NCBI GenBank assembly: GCA_900319955.1
Contig: ONQM01000004.1
Span: forward strand, 1-37,788
Reading direction: 5' to 3'
Origin: an uncultured Eubacteriales bacterium
GTDB lineage: Bacteria > Bacillota_I > Bacilli_A > RF39 > UBA660
Length of the DNA: 37,788 nucleotides
The notes under the pieces are model-generated. The model did no database searches, was not told the DNA's origin, and saw only the letters and a list, made by a program, of their open reading frames with translations. Both the position numbers and the translations under genes were made by a program. This document shows, piece after piece, positions 24,614 to 33,373 of this stretch; the first letter of the stretch is position 1, and each line of letters starts with the position of its first letter.

Positions 24614-25967
24614 ATTTTTGTGTAATTTTAACTTTAACTTTCTTTGTCTTTGGAGTATATGTAAGTCTTAAGTCATCGCCCCTTACTTTGACTGCAACTT
24701 CGTGTTCTCCTACTCCATAGTTCTTTAAGTCAATGTATGCTGTTATATCTGCTTGTGTTAATGCATCAATGTTTGACTGACTTCCTGTTACTGAAACAGT
24801 TACTTTAGAGTCTTCCTCACTTAATGCTTGTGCTTTATATTTAGATCCTAAGTTTTCTGTTGCAACAGCAATATCAGGGAATTCTTTAGTTACTGAACTA
24901 TCAAGTATAACATCAACTGTAATATCTTTAACACTTAAATCAGTTACACCATTTGGCTTGGATAAAGTTACATTGAATTTTTTATTTTCATTTAAATTCT
25001 TAACATCAATTGGAACTTCTATGTTATCAATATCTGTTAGTGATGTTTCATCTCCATATATTGTAACTGTTGTTGCAGATGGTGTAAGAGAACTTATCGC
25101 TTTACCAAGAGCTACTGTTCCTTTTGGTACAACTTTTATTGGAACTGTCTTACTTGGGCTTTCAATTGTAACTGATGCAGTAACATTTGTTGGAACAACT
25201 TCAACATCAAGTACATTACCATTAGAGTCATATGCAACAAGTGGAACTTTCTTAAGTGTAATTGTACCTTCTTTTGGATTACTAATTTCATCTACATCAA
25301 CAAGTGCTCTTACTGTTGCAACTTTCTTAAGCATGTATTCAGCACCCTTAACAATTACTGTATCACGATTTAATTCAACATTTTTTATATGTAGTTTAGA
25401 ATCTAAATCATCTTGATGTAAGATATCTACTGTAAGTGATCTTGTATCGGATACTTTTTCATATATTGTTACAGTAACCTCTGATGGATCAAGTTTATAA
25501 TCAAGTGACTTTATTCTTTCAGAATATTTAAGCTGAACTTTATGGTTACCTGGTTTAAGACCAGTTAAATCAACTGTAACTCCTTTTGATGGAGATTGTT
25601 TTGCAAGAAATATATGTCTTTTTTGTCCTATTAATGTTACATCAACTGTTTTAGGAAGCCCCTCTACAACATATAGTTCTTCATTGTATGTTGCATTAAC
25701 TTTTTGATTATATAAAACTTCAGCATACTGATCTACCATTACATTTGATTCATTATCAACAATTAAAAATATTCCTATACTAATTAATAGTGAAACAATT
25801 AAAAGTGTTGATTTCTTTCCCATTAATTTATCAAATCTTTTAGAATTCCCACTAAATATACGTGATATCATTAAAACAAGTTTAGTAATTGGTGTTATTA
25901 TCCATTTATCAAAGAAAACTATAAGTGGATGAAATATAATTTTAAATATATTAGTTGTCTTCTTCAT
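24612..25967 (-). CDS. cdaR: CdaR (YbbR-domain) regulator of diadenylate cyclase
   Basis: 451 residues from ATG 25967 (GAGG about 9 nt upstream). One membrane helix lies at about 55-72, after a basic amphipathic start. Then come repeated YbbR-type beta modules, each about 80-90 residues, with recurring pieces such as LPKTVDVTLIGQK, LDYKLDPSEVTVTIYE and KTVPIKVVPKGTV. It is the standard partner of CdaA and lies outside the membrane, where it modulates c-di-AMP synthesis. Its start overlaps the end of the cdaA gene by 17 nt. The glmM gene that often follows is absent here. Confidence 0.9.
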   Translation of the reverse strand: MKKTTNIFKIIFHPLIVFFDKWIITPITKLVLMISRIFSGNSKRFDKLMGKKSTLLIVSLLISIGIFLIVDNESNVMVDQYAEVLYNQKVNATYNEELYVVEGLPKTVDVTLIGQKRHIFLAKQSPSKGVTVDLTGLKPGNHKVQLKYSERIKSLDYKLDPSEVTVTIYEKVSDTRSLTVDILHQDDLDSKLHIKNVELNRDTVIVKGAEYMLKKVATVRALVDVDEISNPKEGTITLKKVPLVAYDSNGNVLDVEVVPTNVTASVTIESPSKTVPIKVVPKGTVALGKAISSLTPSATTVTIYGDETSLTDIDNIEVPIDVKNLNENKKFNVTLSKPNGVTDLSVKDITVDVILDSSVTKEFPDIAVATENLGSKYKAQALSEEDSKVTVSVTGSQSNIDALTQADITAYIDLKNYGVGEHEVAVKVRGDDLRLTYTPKTKKVKVKITQK

Positions 25968-26778
25968 ATATATCATCCTCACTATCTAATTCTTTTGGAG
26001 CATCTTTTGGACTTAATTCATCCATAAGCATCATACGTATTTCATCAATTGAAAGACCGTAAAATAATTCTCCCTTGATTGCAATACTCATAGCACCAGT
26101 TTCTTCAGACACAATTAGACTAATACAATCTGTTTCTTCTGATATTCCAACTGCTGCTCTATGTCTTGTACCTAAATGTTTAGTCTGGAATTTAGGATTG
26201 TTGTCTGTTGGGAATACTGCACCAGCACAAGTTATCTTATCACCTTGTATTATTACACCACCATCATGAAGTGGATTTCCTTCATAGAATATTGCACCAA
26301 GAAGGTCTGCAGATAAATCAGCATAAACTTTTTTAGCTTTCTCAATATAATTGCCTAAGCTTATATCACGCTCTATGACCATTAATGCACCAATTCTGTT
26401 CTTGCTTAGATATTCCATTGCAGTTACTATTTGATAAATCATTTTTTGTCTTTCATCAAATGTTAATGTTTTGTGTCTTCCCAAGAACTGACTTCTTCCT
26501 AGCTCTTCTAGTATTGTTCTAATTTCAGGCTGGAATATAACAATTAATGCTAGTGGTCCATACATAATAATGTAGTCAAGCAGTAAGTTAACTGTTGTAA
26601 ATCCTAACCACTGTGCAACAACTTTTAAAATGATAAGTATAAAAACTCCTTTAAATATTAAGGAAAGTTTTACATTGTTTTTTATGTTTTTTAAAAGTGT
26701 GTAGCATAAAAACCAAACAATAGAAATATCTATTATCTTTCTAATAATTGTAACAACATCTGTAAGTGTTATAGTCAA
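25951..26778 (-). CDS. cdaA: Diadenylate cyclase CdaA (c-di-AMP synthase)
   Basis: 275 residues from a TTG start. Three membrane helices (about 12-28, 38-58, 66-83) are followed by a DAC domain. NPLHDGGVIIQGD at 168-180 replaces the usual DGA with DGG but keeps the catalytic Asp172; LGTRHRAAVGISE at 202-214 is the RHR motif. It makes c-di-AMP from two ATP, a second messenger for osmotic and wall balance in Bacillota. The acidic tail ends DSEDDIYEEDN. Overlap with cdaR implies one operon. Confidence 0.95.
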   Translation of the reverse strand: MTITLTDVVTIIRKIIDISIVWFLCYTLLKNIKNNVKLSLIFKGVFILIILKVVAQWLGFTTVNLLLDYIIMYGPLALIVIFQPEIRTILEELGRSQFLGRHKTLTFDERQKMIYQIVTAMEYLSKNRIGALMVIERDISLGNYIEKAKKVYADLSADLLGAIFYEGNPLHDGGVIIQGDKITCAGAVFPTDNNPKFQTKHLGTRHRAAVGISEETDCISLIVSEETGAMSIAIKGELFYGLSIDEIRMMLMDELSPKDAPKELDSEDDIYEEDN

Positions 26779-26910
26779 GTTAAATCATCTCCAAACGCAA
26801 AAATAATTATACAAAAAATTTGTATTTAAGTAAATAGAACCCTAACCTATATAAATAATAACATTTTTAAGAGAATAGATAAAGGTTAAATTGAAAAAAA
26901 GTTAAAGAAA

Positions 26911-27218
26911 TTACTTTTTTAAAGTTTTAAACACACTTAATAAGTAATCAAAACGTTGTGTAATTATGCATGCGTTTGATAAAGATTTTGCAACATTATA
27001 TAACGGAACAAGGTTTGAATAATTAATGTTATCATCAGAAGTTATTCTCTTATCACTCTTATCACAGATATTAAATTTTTTTACAAAATTTATCAAATTA
27101 GTAAAGTTAAACTTATATCCAGCTGAAACTATTTTTTTACAAATTCTTTTAAAGCAATTTCATCCATTCCAATACTTAATAATGATGAAAATGCCCACAA
27201 TGTCATAAAGTTTATCAT
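26911..27218 (-). pseudogene. Unknown small gene broken or shifted at an A7 tract
   Basis: From ATG 27218 (AAGGAGAGA upstream) the frame reads MINFMTLWAFSSLLSIGMDE...FVKK and stops at TAG (27129-27131). One base back, another frame continues without a gap as IVSAGYKFNFTNLINFVKKF... to TAA at 26911-26913, giving about 102 residues. The switch point is a run of seven A (27132-27138 as T on the plus strand). The codons are GTA AAA AAA TAG, so the heptamer A AAA AAA fits a -1 slippage site directly before a stop. The possibilities are a homopolymer sequencing error, a true frameshift mutation, or programmed slippage. The first part is hydrophobic and the rest soluble; no family is recognised. Confidence 0.6.
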
Positions 27219-27301
27219 ATTTGTCTCTCCTTCGAATTTTTCTATTCTTCATTAGAACAAAAGTCAAGTTTGAAATTCTTATACTATACTTTGATTAATT
27301 A

Positions 27302-28354
27302 TTATTTAGTAACATCTATTATAAAATCTATTATATTTTGAGTTACAATAAAATTGCTATTATTATCTATTAATAAATTATGATCTCCATTAAATTTTTC
27401 AAATTTAGCATTTATGCCCATTTTTTTATACATATTCTTAACATTATCAAATCTTTCTTGCACATCATAACCAAATAATTTATTTATCAGTGTTGCTTCC
27501 TCTTTAGTATAAGCATCTTTGTATACTGCTTCACCATTATACATTTTAGCAGGATCATTAAAATCTTTATTTCCAATAAAATAATATTGAGGTACTAATT
27601 TAAATTCATCTGCATTAAATTTTTGAATATCATTAACTCCTAAAGGAAAGTTTAATTTATTACCACTCATTTCTTTTACTGGTAGTATATTAATTCCATT
27701 AGTACCTCCTCCAATACATGCTTTTATAATATTAGGATAAAGTGCAGTGAAACGATTTGCAAATTTACTACCAGCAGAATAGCCTTCAATTATTACTTTG
27801 TCATCTATTTTTATTCCCATATTTAAAAGAATTTTTTTAGAGTCTTCAATTATATTTACAAGTTGAAATGGTAAGTCAAAGCACTTATCTTTTATTTTTC
27901 TTATCTCTTCATTTGATAATTTTATGCTACCTTCTCTTTCTTTATTATCTTCTATTAAATAGGAAACATCATTATGATATACCATACTGCTAAGTTCATG
28001 TGTATAGTATCCTCTTACTCTTGGTATTAAAGGTGTTAGAACTGGAAATTTTAGCATCTTTCCAAGTTCCATACCTAAATTAAGGTCTATAGATGAAATT
28101 TTAGCAGATTCTAATCCTTCATCTAAATGAATAGCACTTTTTGTAGTATCTAATTTTCCATTACTTGTTCCAAATCCTCCAGTATTACATGCATTAACTA
28201 AAAGAGTTGCATCCTTATTGCATCCTTCTGGTATAAAAAGTGAGTATCCTAAATTAAAGCCTTTTTCTTTATCTGATGGTATTATATAGACTTTACCCTT
28301 AATACTTCCTAAATAATTATAATTAATATTATATATTTCAATTTTTTCTTGCAT
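27302..28354 (-). CDS. Alpha/beta hydrolase (esterase/depolymerase-like)
   Basis: 350 residues, no signal peptide. The nucleophile elbow GYSAGSKFA (Ser in the centre, about residue 194) follows IDDKVIIEGYS. The likely His is in NGDHNLLIDN near 332-336, and acidic residues between could complete the triad. An early stretch FNLGYSLFIPEGCNKDATLLV resembles the start of PHB-depolymerase-like esterases. It is probably cytosolic. AGGAG precedes the ATG. Substrate unknown. Confidence 0.78.
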   Translation of the reverse strand: MQEKIEIYNINYNYLGSIKGKVYIIPSDKEKGFNLGYSLFIPEGCNKDATLLVNACNTGGFGTSNGKLDTTKSAIHLDEGLESAKISSIDLNLGMELGKMLKFPVLTPLIPRVRGYYTHELSSMVYHNDVSYLIEDNKEREGSIKLSNEEIRKIKDKCFDLPFQLVNIIEDSKKILLNMGIKIDDKVIIEGYSAGSKFANRFTALYPNIIKACIGGGTNGINILPVKEMSGNKLNFPLGVNDIQKFNADEFKLVPQYYFIGNKDFNDPAKMYNGEAVYKDAYTKEEATLINKLFGYDVQERFDNVKNMYKKMGINAKFEKFNGDHNLLIDNNSNFIVTQNIIDFIIDVTK

Positions 28355-28396
28355 AACGTACTCCTAAATTAATTTTAAAATAAAGGTGCTATAAGT

Positions 28397-28720
28397 CTAA
28401 GTAGTGCTTGCCATATTTTTTTTTAATATTCCAGGGCTTGCCTCATCATTACTTAAAATTCTAGATGACTTTAGTGTATCATCAAAGTCTTTTTTTATTT
28501 TTAATATTTCACTTATATTTAAATACTTTTGATTTTTTAATTCATTTTCTGTATAAAATAAACTTATTTTAAGTTTAGTATATACTATTATCTTTAATAT
28601 TAGTCCTATTGTAAGAAAAACAAAAAATAAATGAATATTAAATATTAGAATAATTTAAATAATTAATAAATTATTAGATATTTTGTTAGTTATATATGCT
28701 TTATTTATTTTATCAGTCAT
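28397..28720 (-). pseudogene. Small membrane protein interrupted by an in-frame TAA
   Basis: From ATG 28720 (AAAGGAATAGAG upstream) the frame MTDKINKAYITNKISNNLLII hits TAA after 21 codons. The same frame then continues IILIFNIHLFFVFLTIGLIL and a soluble tail to TAG at 28397-28399. The joined product would be about 107 residues with one membrane helix. A single nonsense change explains it. Family not recognised. Confidence 0.45.
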
Positions 28721-28788
28721 AAAATACTCTATTCCTTTCTTAGAATAATTATATATTATAGTTTAATAAATTTCTATATTTTATTTTA

Positions 28789-28846
28789 TTATTTTAATAA
28801 TTATAAATAAAGCAAGTTATACACATTTGTTGTGAATAACTTGCTT
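28789..28846. repeat. 58-bp hairpin repeat, copy 1
   Basis: It matches 34396-34453 at 56 of 58 positions by eye. It contains a near-perfect 16-bp inverted repeat (AAGCAAGTTATACACA against TGTGAATAACTTGCTT) and an AT-rich shoulder. It lies 23 nt downstream of the 58-residue gene on the minus strand, where the T-rich side could serve as terminator. Confidence 0.75.
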
Positions 28847-28868
28847 ATATCATATTTTACATATTTTT

Positions 28869-29045
28869 TTATGCTTTCTTTTTATTAGTTGCTACAATTT
28901 TCACTTTAGTCTTACCTTCCAAAACACTTTTACTCCATTCAAAAGGTTTATCATCTTCATGATTTATTTTCTCATGACTTACTTTTAAGCTTGAAAAGAA
29001 ATTTGGTGGAAAACTTATTAACTTTTTCTTCTCTGATTCTTTCAT
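28869..29045 (-). CDS. 58-residue basic protein beside a toxin-like gene
   Basis: Starts MKESEKKKLISFPPNFFSSL, ends KIVATNKKKA; charged, no helix spanning the membrane. A GAAAGGAAG ribosome site lies before the ATG. It follows the PemK-like gene by 82 nt on the same strand and is followed by a hairpin repeat. The small size and pairing make it a candidate antitoxin or accessory, although the toxin-first order is less usual. No family recognised. Confidence 0.5.
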   Translation of the reverse strand: MKESEKKKLISFPPNFFSSLKVSHEKINHEDDKPFEWSKSVLEGKTKVKIVATNKKKA

Positions 29046-29127
29046 TCCAATTACTTCCTTTCACTTTATCTTTATCCTATACATGTATTATATACTATTT
29101 TTTCATAAATATCTACTAAATATTTAG

Positions 29128-29541
29128 CTATTCATTTACATTAGTAATAATATTTTTTAGTTTTCCTTCATTATTAAGTTTAAGAATTAATTGCACTAAT
29201 TCAACCAATAATTCATCATCTACACGAGCCAAAACTTTATATTCTATCTTATCTTTATCAAAGTAATATAATTGATCTGCTTTTATGTATCCTGTTTTAT
29301 TGTTAATATCTTTTCCATGAATTCTTTTCTCATTTATCTCTATGTTTTCCTCATACTTTAATTTTTTCTTTTTATGTTCTTCATTATGAAAACTGCAAAG
29401 CATATTGGCAATAAAATCATATCTAAAACCTTCTATAAAATTTTTTTCATCATTTATTACAACAAATGAATGCTTAGGAACAATTATATCATCTTCGCCC
29501 TTAAATTCTTTTACAACAATAATATCTCCTAGTTTGCACAT
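29128..29541 (-). CDS. PemK/MazF-like toxin candidate
   Basis: 137 residues from ATG 29541 (GGGAG about 10 nt upstream; a TTG one codon earlier is possible). It opens GDIIVVKEFKGEDDIIVPKH and SFVVINDE, continues SFHNEEHKKKKLKY, and near the end has GYIKADQLYYFDKDKI and KVLARVDDELLVELV. The order of an early GDIxxV strand, a middle basic stretch and a late strand resembles the SH3-like barrel of PemK/MazF-type toxins. The similarity is by pattern only; catalytic residues cannot be fixed. It sits at the left part of the accessory region. Confidence 0.45.
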   Translation of the reverse strand: MCKLGDIIVVKEFKGEDDIIVPKHSFVVINDEKNFIEGFRYDFIANMLCSFHNEEHKKKKLKYEENIEINEKRIHGKDINNKTGYIKADQLYYFDKDKIEYKVLARVDDELLVELVQLILKLNNEGKLKNIITNVNE

Positions 29542-29795
29542 CAACCATCATCTCCCTTTTTATTTTTTATTTCTGTGCATTTTTTCTTCTGTATGGTTTA
29601 CTATTCTAATATATATAAATTTAAAATGCAACATAAATTTTGAAGAATTGATATATTCATTTTTTATGAATAACTTTTTAACCTTCCTAATTAAATTATT
29701 CATTAATATATTTTTACTATAAATAATTTCTTACTTATATTTAGATAATACATAAATGTTAAATATTATAAATATTAAATACTATTTTTTTATTA

Positions 29796-30883
29796 TTGAG
29801 TCACAGCTATTTTGTGTTTTTTATTAATATTGCGTCATTTATATTTTTTACTAATTTTTTAAAGTATCTCTTAAGATATCACTTATATCTCTTTCTAGTA
29901 TTTCAGATATATTTTTCCTTAAAGAATCATTGTTATAAAAATCATTTGTATTATAATTCTAAACTTGCACAAAGACATTATGAAGAAAAATTATATGATT
30001 CTAGAAGTGGTGTTGATATTAAACCTGAAACATTGGAAGAAATTGAAAGCATTATTGTTCCACTTATAAAAGATAAAGAGCAATCAGTTAATCAAGTATT
30101 TAATAATCACCCTGATATTTTATATTTTTCAAAAACAACATTTTATAAATATGTTGAATTAGGTATCTTTTCACTTAATAATTCTGATCTTCCTAAAAAA
30201 GTTAAATATAAACCTAGAAAACATAAAATTAATCAAGAATACAAAAGAAAGGTTTCTCTTTTGATTGGTAGAAAGTACGAAGACTTTATAGAATTTATCA
30301 CTCTTCATCCAGAATATAACGTATTTGAAGCAGATACTGTTATTGGTAAAAATACTGATAGAAAATGTCTTCTTACTTTGTATTTAGTTAAGACTCACTT
30401 CATGTTTATTTTTCTTCTTGATAAGAAGGAGGTAAAATCTGTTGACTCTAAAATTAATTATCTTAAAGAAACGCTTGGCATTAAGTTATATTCTAAAGTA
30501 TTTGGAGTTGGACTAACTGATAATGGTACTGAATTCTATGACCCTTTATGTTTTGAAAATGATTATAAAACAAGCAAAAAAGTTTCTAATCTATTTTATT
30601 GTCATTCTTATTCATCTTATGAAAAAGCAGGTATTGAACATAATCACGAATATATTAGAAGAGTTTTTCCTAAAGGTGGTTCGTTTGAAAATTTAAATGA
30701 CAATATCATTTAAAAACTTCAGGATAATATAAATTCTATTCCAAGAGAATCTTTAGATGGTAAAACTCCTTATGAAGCTACTCTTGAAATGTATCCCGAA
30801 TTAATAAAAAGACTCAATTGTAATTACATTGAGCCTGATGATGTCACTCTTAATCCTCGTGACTATAAAGGTGATGACATCTA
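29796..30883 (+). mobile_element. IS30-family transposase remnant with in-frame stop
   Basis: The catalytic core is recognisable: FEADTVIGK (first Asp), GLTDNGTEFYD (second Asp), and EKAGIEHNHEYIRRVFPKGGSF (Glu plus the IS30 signature). The reading frame is cut by TAA at 30711-30713 and continues KLQDNINSIPRESLDGKTPYE, the usual IS30 end, to TAA at 30881-30883. The N-terminal HTH region (29796-29950) is scrambled between frames. The element is therefore decayed, at least for the transposase. Its terminal repeats could not be identified. Confidence 0.8.
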
Positions 30884-31141
30884 ATGAAATTTATAAATTA
30901 TAACGATATTAAAGATTCACCAATTTATTATGATAGCCTTTTTAACAATTATTACACCCTTGAAAATTTAATTGATGAACTTGAAGTTTGTACCAACCAA
31001 TACAAAAAGTTCGAAGACATTTTATACAACTTTTTAAAGTCATATAATATTGATGATGAAACTATAGCAACTATTCTTAATTTTTCTTACACGGATACTA
31101 TAGATTTCATTATCAAAATCATAAAAAATGAGATTATCTAA
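30884..31141 (+). CDS. 85-residue passenger ORF coupled to the IS30 transposase
   Basis: The ATG overlaps the transposase stop as TAATG, so it was translated with it. Sequence MKFINYNDIKDSPIYYDSLF... is acidic and rich in Tyr/Ile/Asn, with helix-forming C-terminal half (FSYTDTIDFIIKIIKNEII). No domain recognised. It is probably part of the transposon rather than the host. Confidence 0.6.
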   Translation: MKFINYNDIKDSPIYYDSLFNNYYTLENLIDELEVCTNQYKKFEDILYNFLKSYNIDDETIATILNFSYTDTIDFIIKIIKNEII

Positions 31142-31145
31142 TATT

Positions 31146-31181
31146 CAGAGAATGGGTAAAATTTTTTTCACCTATTCTCTG
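31146..31181. other. Hairpin after the IS30 passenger ORF
   Basis: CAGAGAATGGGT pairs with CACCTATTCTCTG across an A/T-rich loop (about 12 bp with one G-T). No T-run follows on either side, so a simple terminator is not assured. Confidence 0.5.
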
Positions 31182-31335
31182 GCAAACAAGCCAGTATAAT
31201 CTATATTTTTAAATAATGTGCGTGCACTTAGTCTCGAAAAATTAGGCATACGTACACTTTTTTGCGTGCAATAAAAATTACACATATCATTATATTATCA
31301 CATTTTTTTATTTTTTCAAGTTTTTAATGCAAATA

Positions 31336-31359
31336 AAAAGCCCATAAAATCGGGCTTTT
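31336..31359 (-). terminator. Terminator downstream of the 31436-31846 gene
   Basis: Stem AAAAGCCC / GGGCTTTT with 8-nt loop, T-rich on the minus side. About 77 nt past the gene's stop. Between here and the IS remnant lie three GCGTGCA boxes (31220, 31264, 31388). Confidence 0.65.
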
Positions 31360-31435
31360 AGTACTGGAATTCTATTTTTTACGTTTTGCGTGCAGTTACT
31401 TTTTTATTCAATCAGATATTTATATAGTCTATTAT

Positions 31436-31846
31436 TTAAAATTCAAGTTTATTATATTTTTTTCTATATTTATTTTCCTTATCTACTAAAATATCTGTTA
31501 ATTCTCTGTAACATTTGTTACATTCATCTTTATTTATTTTCGTGTTATTCTCATAATTATCTAGATAATTTGTTTTAAGTCTATATATTAAATCATTTAT
31601 TTTGCTATCAAAATATGTTTCTTTTGAAATTAAAAAATTAAGAATTTTGTTTTGATCTTTATTAGTTAAGTCGGTAAAATCAAAAGCTCTTCCACGCATG
31701 ATACTATCCCATAAAATATAAAATTCTCTATAAACATTATATTTTTTCTTTTTTTCATTTGATTTATTCTTTATGCAACTAACTATAAATTCTAATAAAG
31801 TAGTTAAAACTGCAGTTCCAACTATACTAACTATTGTCTCACACAT
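31436..31846 (-). CDS. Small membrane-anchored protein of unknown function
   Basis: 136 residues. An N-terminal helix (MCETIVSIVGTAVLTTLLEF, about 1-25) is followed by a basic stretch (KNKSNEKKKKY) and a soluble helical domain with a few Cys (ECNKCYRE) near the end. AAAGGATG lies about 12 nt before the ATG. It may be a membrane-tethered effector or an accessory of a neighbouring defence gene; nothing fixes this. Confidence 0.55.
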   Translation of the reverse strand: MCETIVSIVGTAVLTTLLEFIVSCIKNKSNEKKKKYNVYREFYILWDSIMRGRAFDFTDLTNKDQNKILNFLISKETYFDSKINDLIYRLKTNYLDNYENNTKINKDECNKCYRELTDILVDKENKYRKKYNKLEF

Positions 31847-31914
31847 TATAATTCACATCCTTTAATAATTCTTATAAATTTATATCTTATATTAATTTAA
31901 CTATAAATTAAATA

Positions 31915-32718
31915 TTATTTAAAACATTCTGCTATTTCTTTCCTACTCCTATAGTCTAAAGGAAAGAATATATTCTTTTCATGCATTTGAAAATAAAATG
32001 TAGTTTCAAATTTTTCATCATATTTATATTTTAAAAATTGTGTTAATTCAACTTCATTTCTGTTTTTATTAGGATTTAAATCTAATATAAAGCCAAATGG
32101 ATAAGCATAAATTTCAACAATATTGTCTGTTTCTCCATTATTATATCCAATTACTGTCGCACCACTAAATCCTAATGTAGCATTTTTTAATAGGTATGCA
32201 TATATTTTAAAATCATTGCATTCTTCTAATGCTTTATCTTTATTTAAAATAATATCCTTAACATATGAATATTTTTTTGTAAAAACTTCATATACACTAC
32301 AAAACATAGATAAAACTTGTTTAACAAATCTACTTATATATACATCTTCAATTTTAAGCTGCATATAACAGTTATCTTTTAATTTTTCTTTATTGTTATG
32401 TAATGCCCATGCTGCAGCATATGCAACTTTTTTATATTCCTCACCATACAATTCACCAGTTATGTTATTACATGACTTGCAAATAGAATATTTTTCTAAT
32501 CCTCTTTGCATATTTTCGTAATTTATTCCTTCAAAATCCCATGGCATTCTTTCTTCACTTTCTATTACTTTTGATAAATTATCACCTGTTATTGCTTTTA
32601 TTGGATTTGAATTAAAAGCACTTCTTGGTGGAATATGTTCGAAACTCAATTCATCATATTTTCCACAAATTGCACATCTTCCATAGTGCTTATTATTTTT
32701 ATTTCCATCTTTTTTCAT
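31915..32718 (-). CDS. HNH endonuclease-like protein
   Basis: 267 residues from ATG 32718, chosen for the AGAAGG site upstream; an earlier ATG at 32751 lies inside the preceding gene and has no site. CAIC at 15-18, FEHIPPRSAF (His28) and SICKSCNNITGELYG (CxxC 80-83, Asn84) form the zinc-and-metal finger of HNH nucleases. The remaining 170 residues carry aromatic-rich strands of unknown fold. It lies in an accessory run beside Abi-like and RloB-like genes, which suggests defence. Confidence 0.75.
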   Translation of the reverse strand: MKKDGNKNNKHYGRCAICGKYDELSFEHIPPRSAFNSNPIKAITGDNLSKVIESEERMPWDFEGINYENMQRGLEKYSICKSCNNITGELYGEEYKKVAYAAAWALHNNKEKLKDNCYMQLKIEDVYISRFVKQVLSMFCSVYEVFTKKYSYVKDIILNKDKALEECNDFKIYAYLLKNATLGFSGATVIGYNNGETDNIVEIYAYPFGFILDLNPNKNRNEVELTQFLKYKYDEKFETTFYFQMHEKNIFFPLDYRSRKEIAECFK

Positions 32719-32734
32719 AAATCTTGCCTTCTTT

Positions 32735-33229
32735 TTATTTAAAAATTTCATATATTTGAGCTACAATTAGTGCTAATCCAAGTAATTGTGATAAAACTAG
32801 AATTATACTTGAAAATGTATTTTTCTTTGTCTTCATTTCCTTTGAATTTTTGTAAGCAGAATAAAGCATTTGAATCAGTCCTAATCTAAGAGAATATACT
32901 GCCAATAGAAATAAAATAAATATAAAAATTTCAAATAAACTATTTAAAATGGTATTCTTAATATTAAGATGCATTTTTAAAAAGAATGATAATAAAAATA
33001 AGAAACTTCCTACTGAAATATTATCAAGTCCTTTTATTTTTAAAATCTTATTCATATTATTTATTTCAGTTATTAATCCTAATATTCCTAAAATTATAAA
33101 CATAATTTTTACAGTTCCAGTTGATTTTCAAAAAAAAGAATTATCAAATTGAAGAACACTTCCTACAGTTATAAATGCAATAACCAAAGCAAATCCATCA
33201 ATTAAACTGTCTGTGTTTTTGTCAAAGAT
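32735..33229 (-). pseudogene. Multi-helix membrane protein with lost start and a TGA
   Basis: The open part (33103 to 32735) gives 122 residues with three or four membrane helices. The same frame continues upstream: KSTGTVKI, then TGA at 33128-33130, then FDKNTDSLIDGFALVIAFITVGSV back to ATC at 33227-33229. AAAGGA lies at the right distance before that ATC, as if an ATG had mutated to ATC. Start loss and one stop suggest a decayed gene of about 165 codons. The shorter 33103 frame may or may not be made. It lies upstream of the HNH gene and downstream of promoter copy A. Confidence 0.5.
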
Positions 33230-33314
33230 TATTTCCTTTTATTTAATTTCACTCTTTCTTAACTAAAAGAAATACAGAATATTTGCATTCTCATGTCTCT
33301 TTTTATCTATAACC

Positions 33315-33344
33315 ATTATATCATCAGCTAATATTAACTGTAAA
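33315..33344 (-). promoter_or_regulatory. Duplicated promoter module, copy A
   Basis: TTTACA (33339-33344), 18 nt, TATAAT (33315-33320) on the minus strand. The 46-bp block 33299-33344 matches 34337-34382 at most positions. It would drive the broken membrane protein and HNH genes. Confidence 0.7.
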
Positions 33345-33373
33345 TCACATCACAAATTACTGAATATTATTTA

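Noticed and set aside
24958-25416. 152-residue plus-strand frame in cdaR
   Set aside because: Shadow of the YbbR repeats; no start signal and no domain.
33121-33140. TGA read as tryptophan (alternative code)
   Set aside because: The S41 protease and other genes end in TGA and conserved Trp codons are TGG, so the standard code holds.
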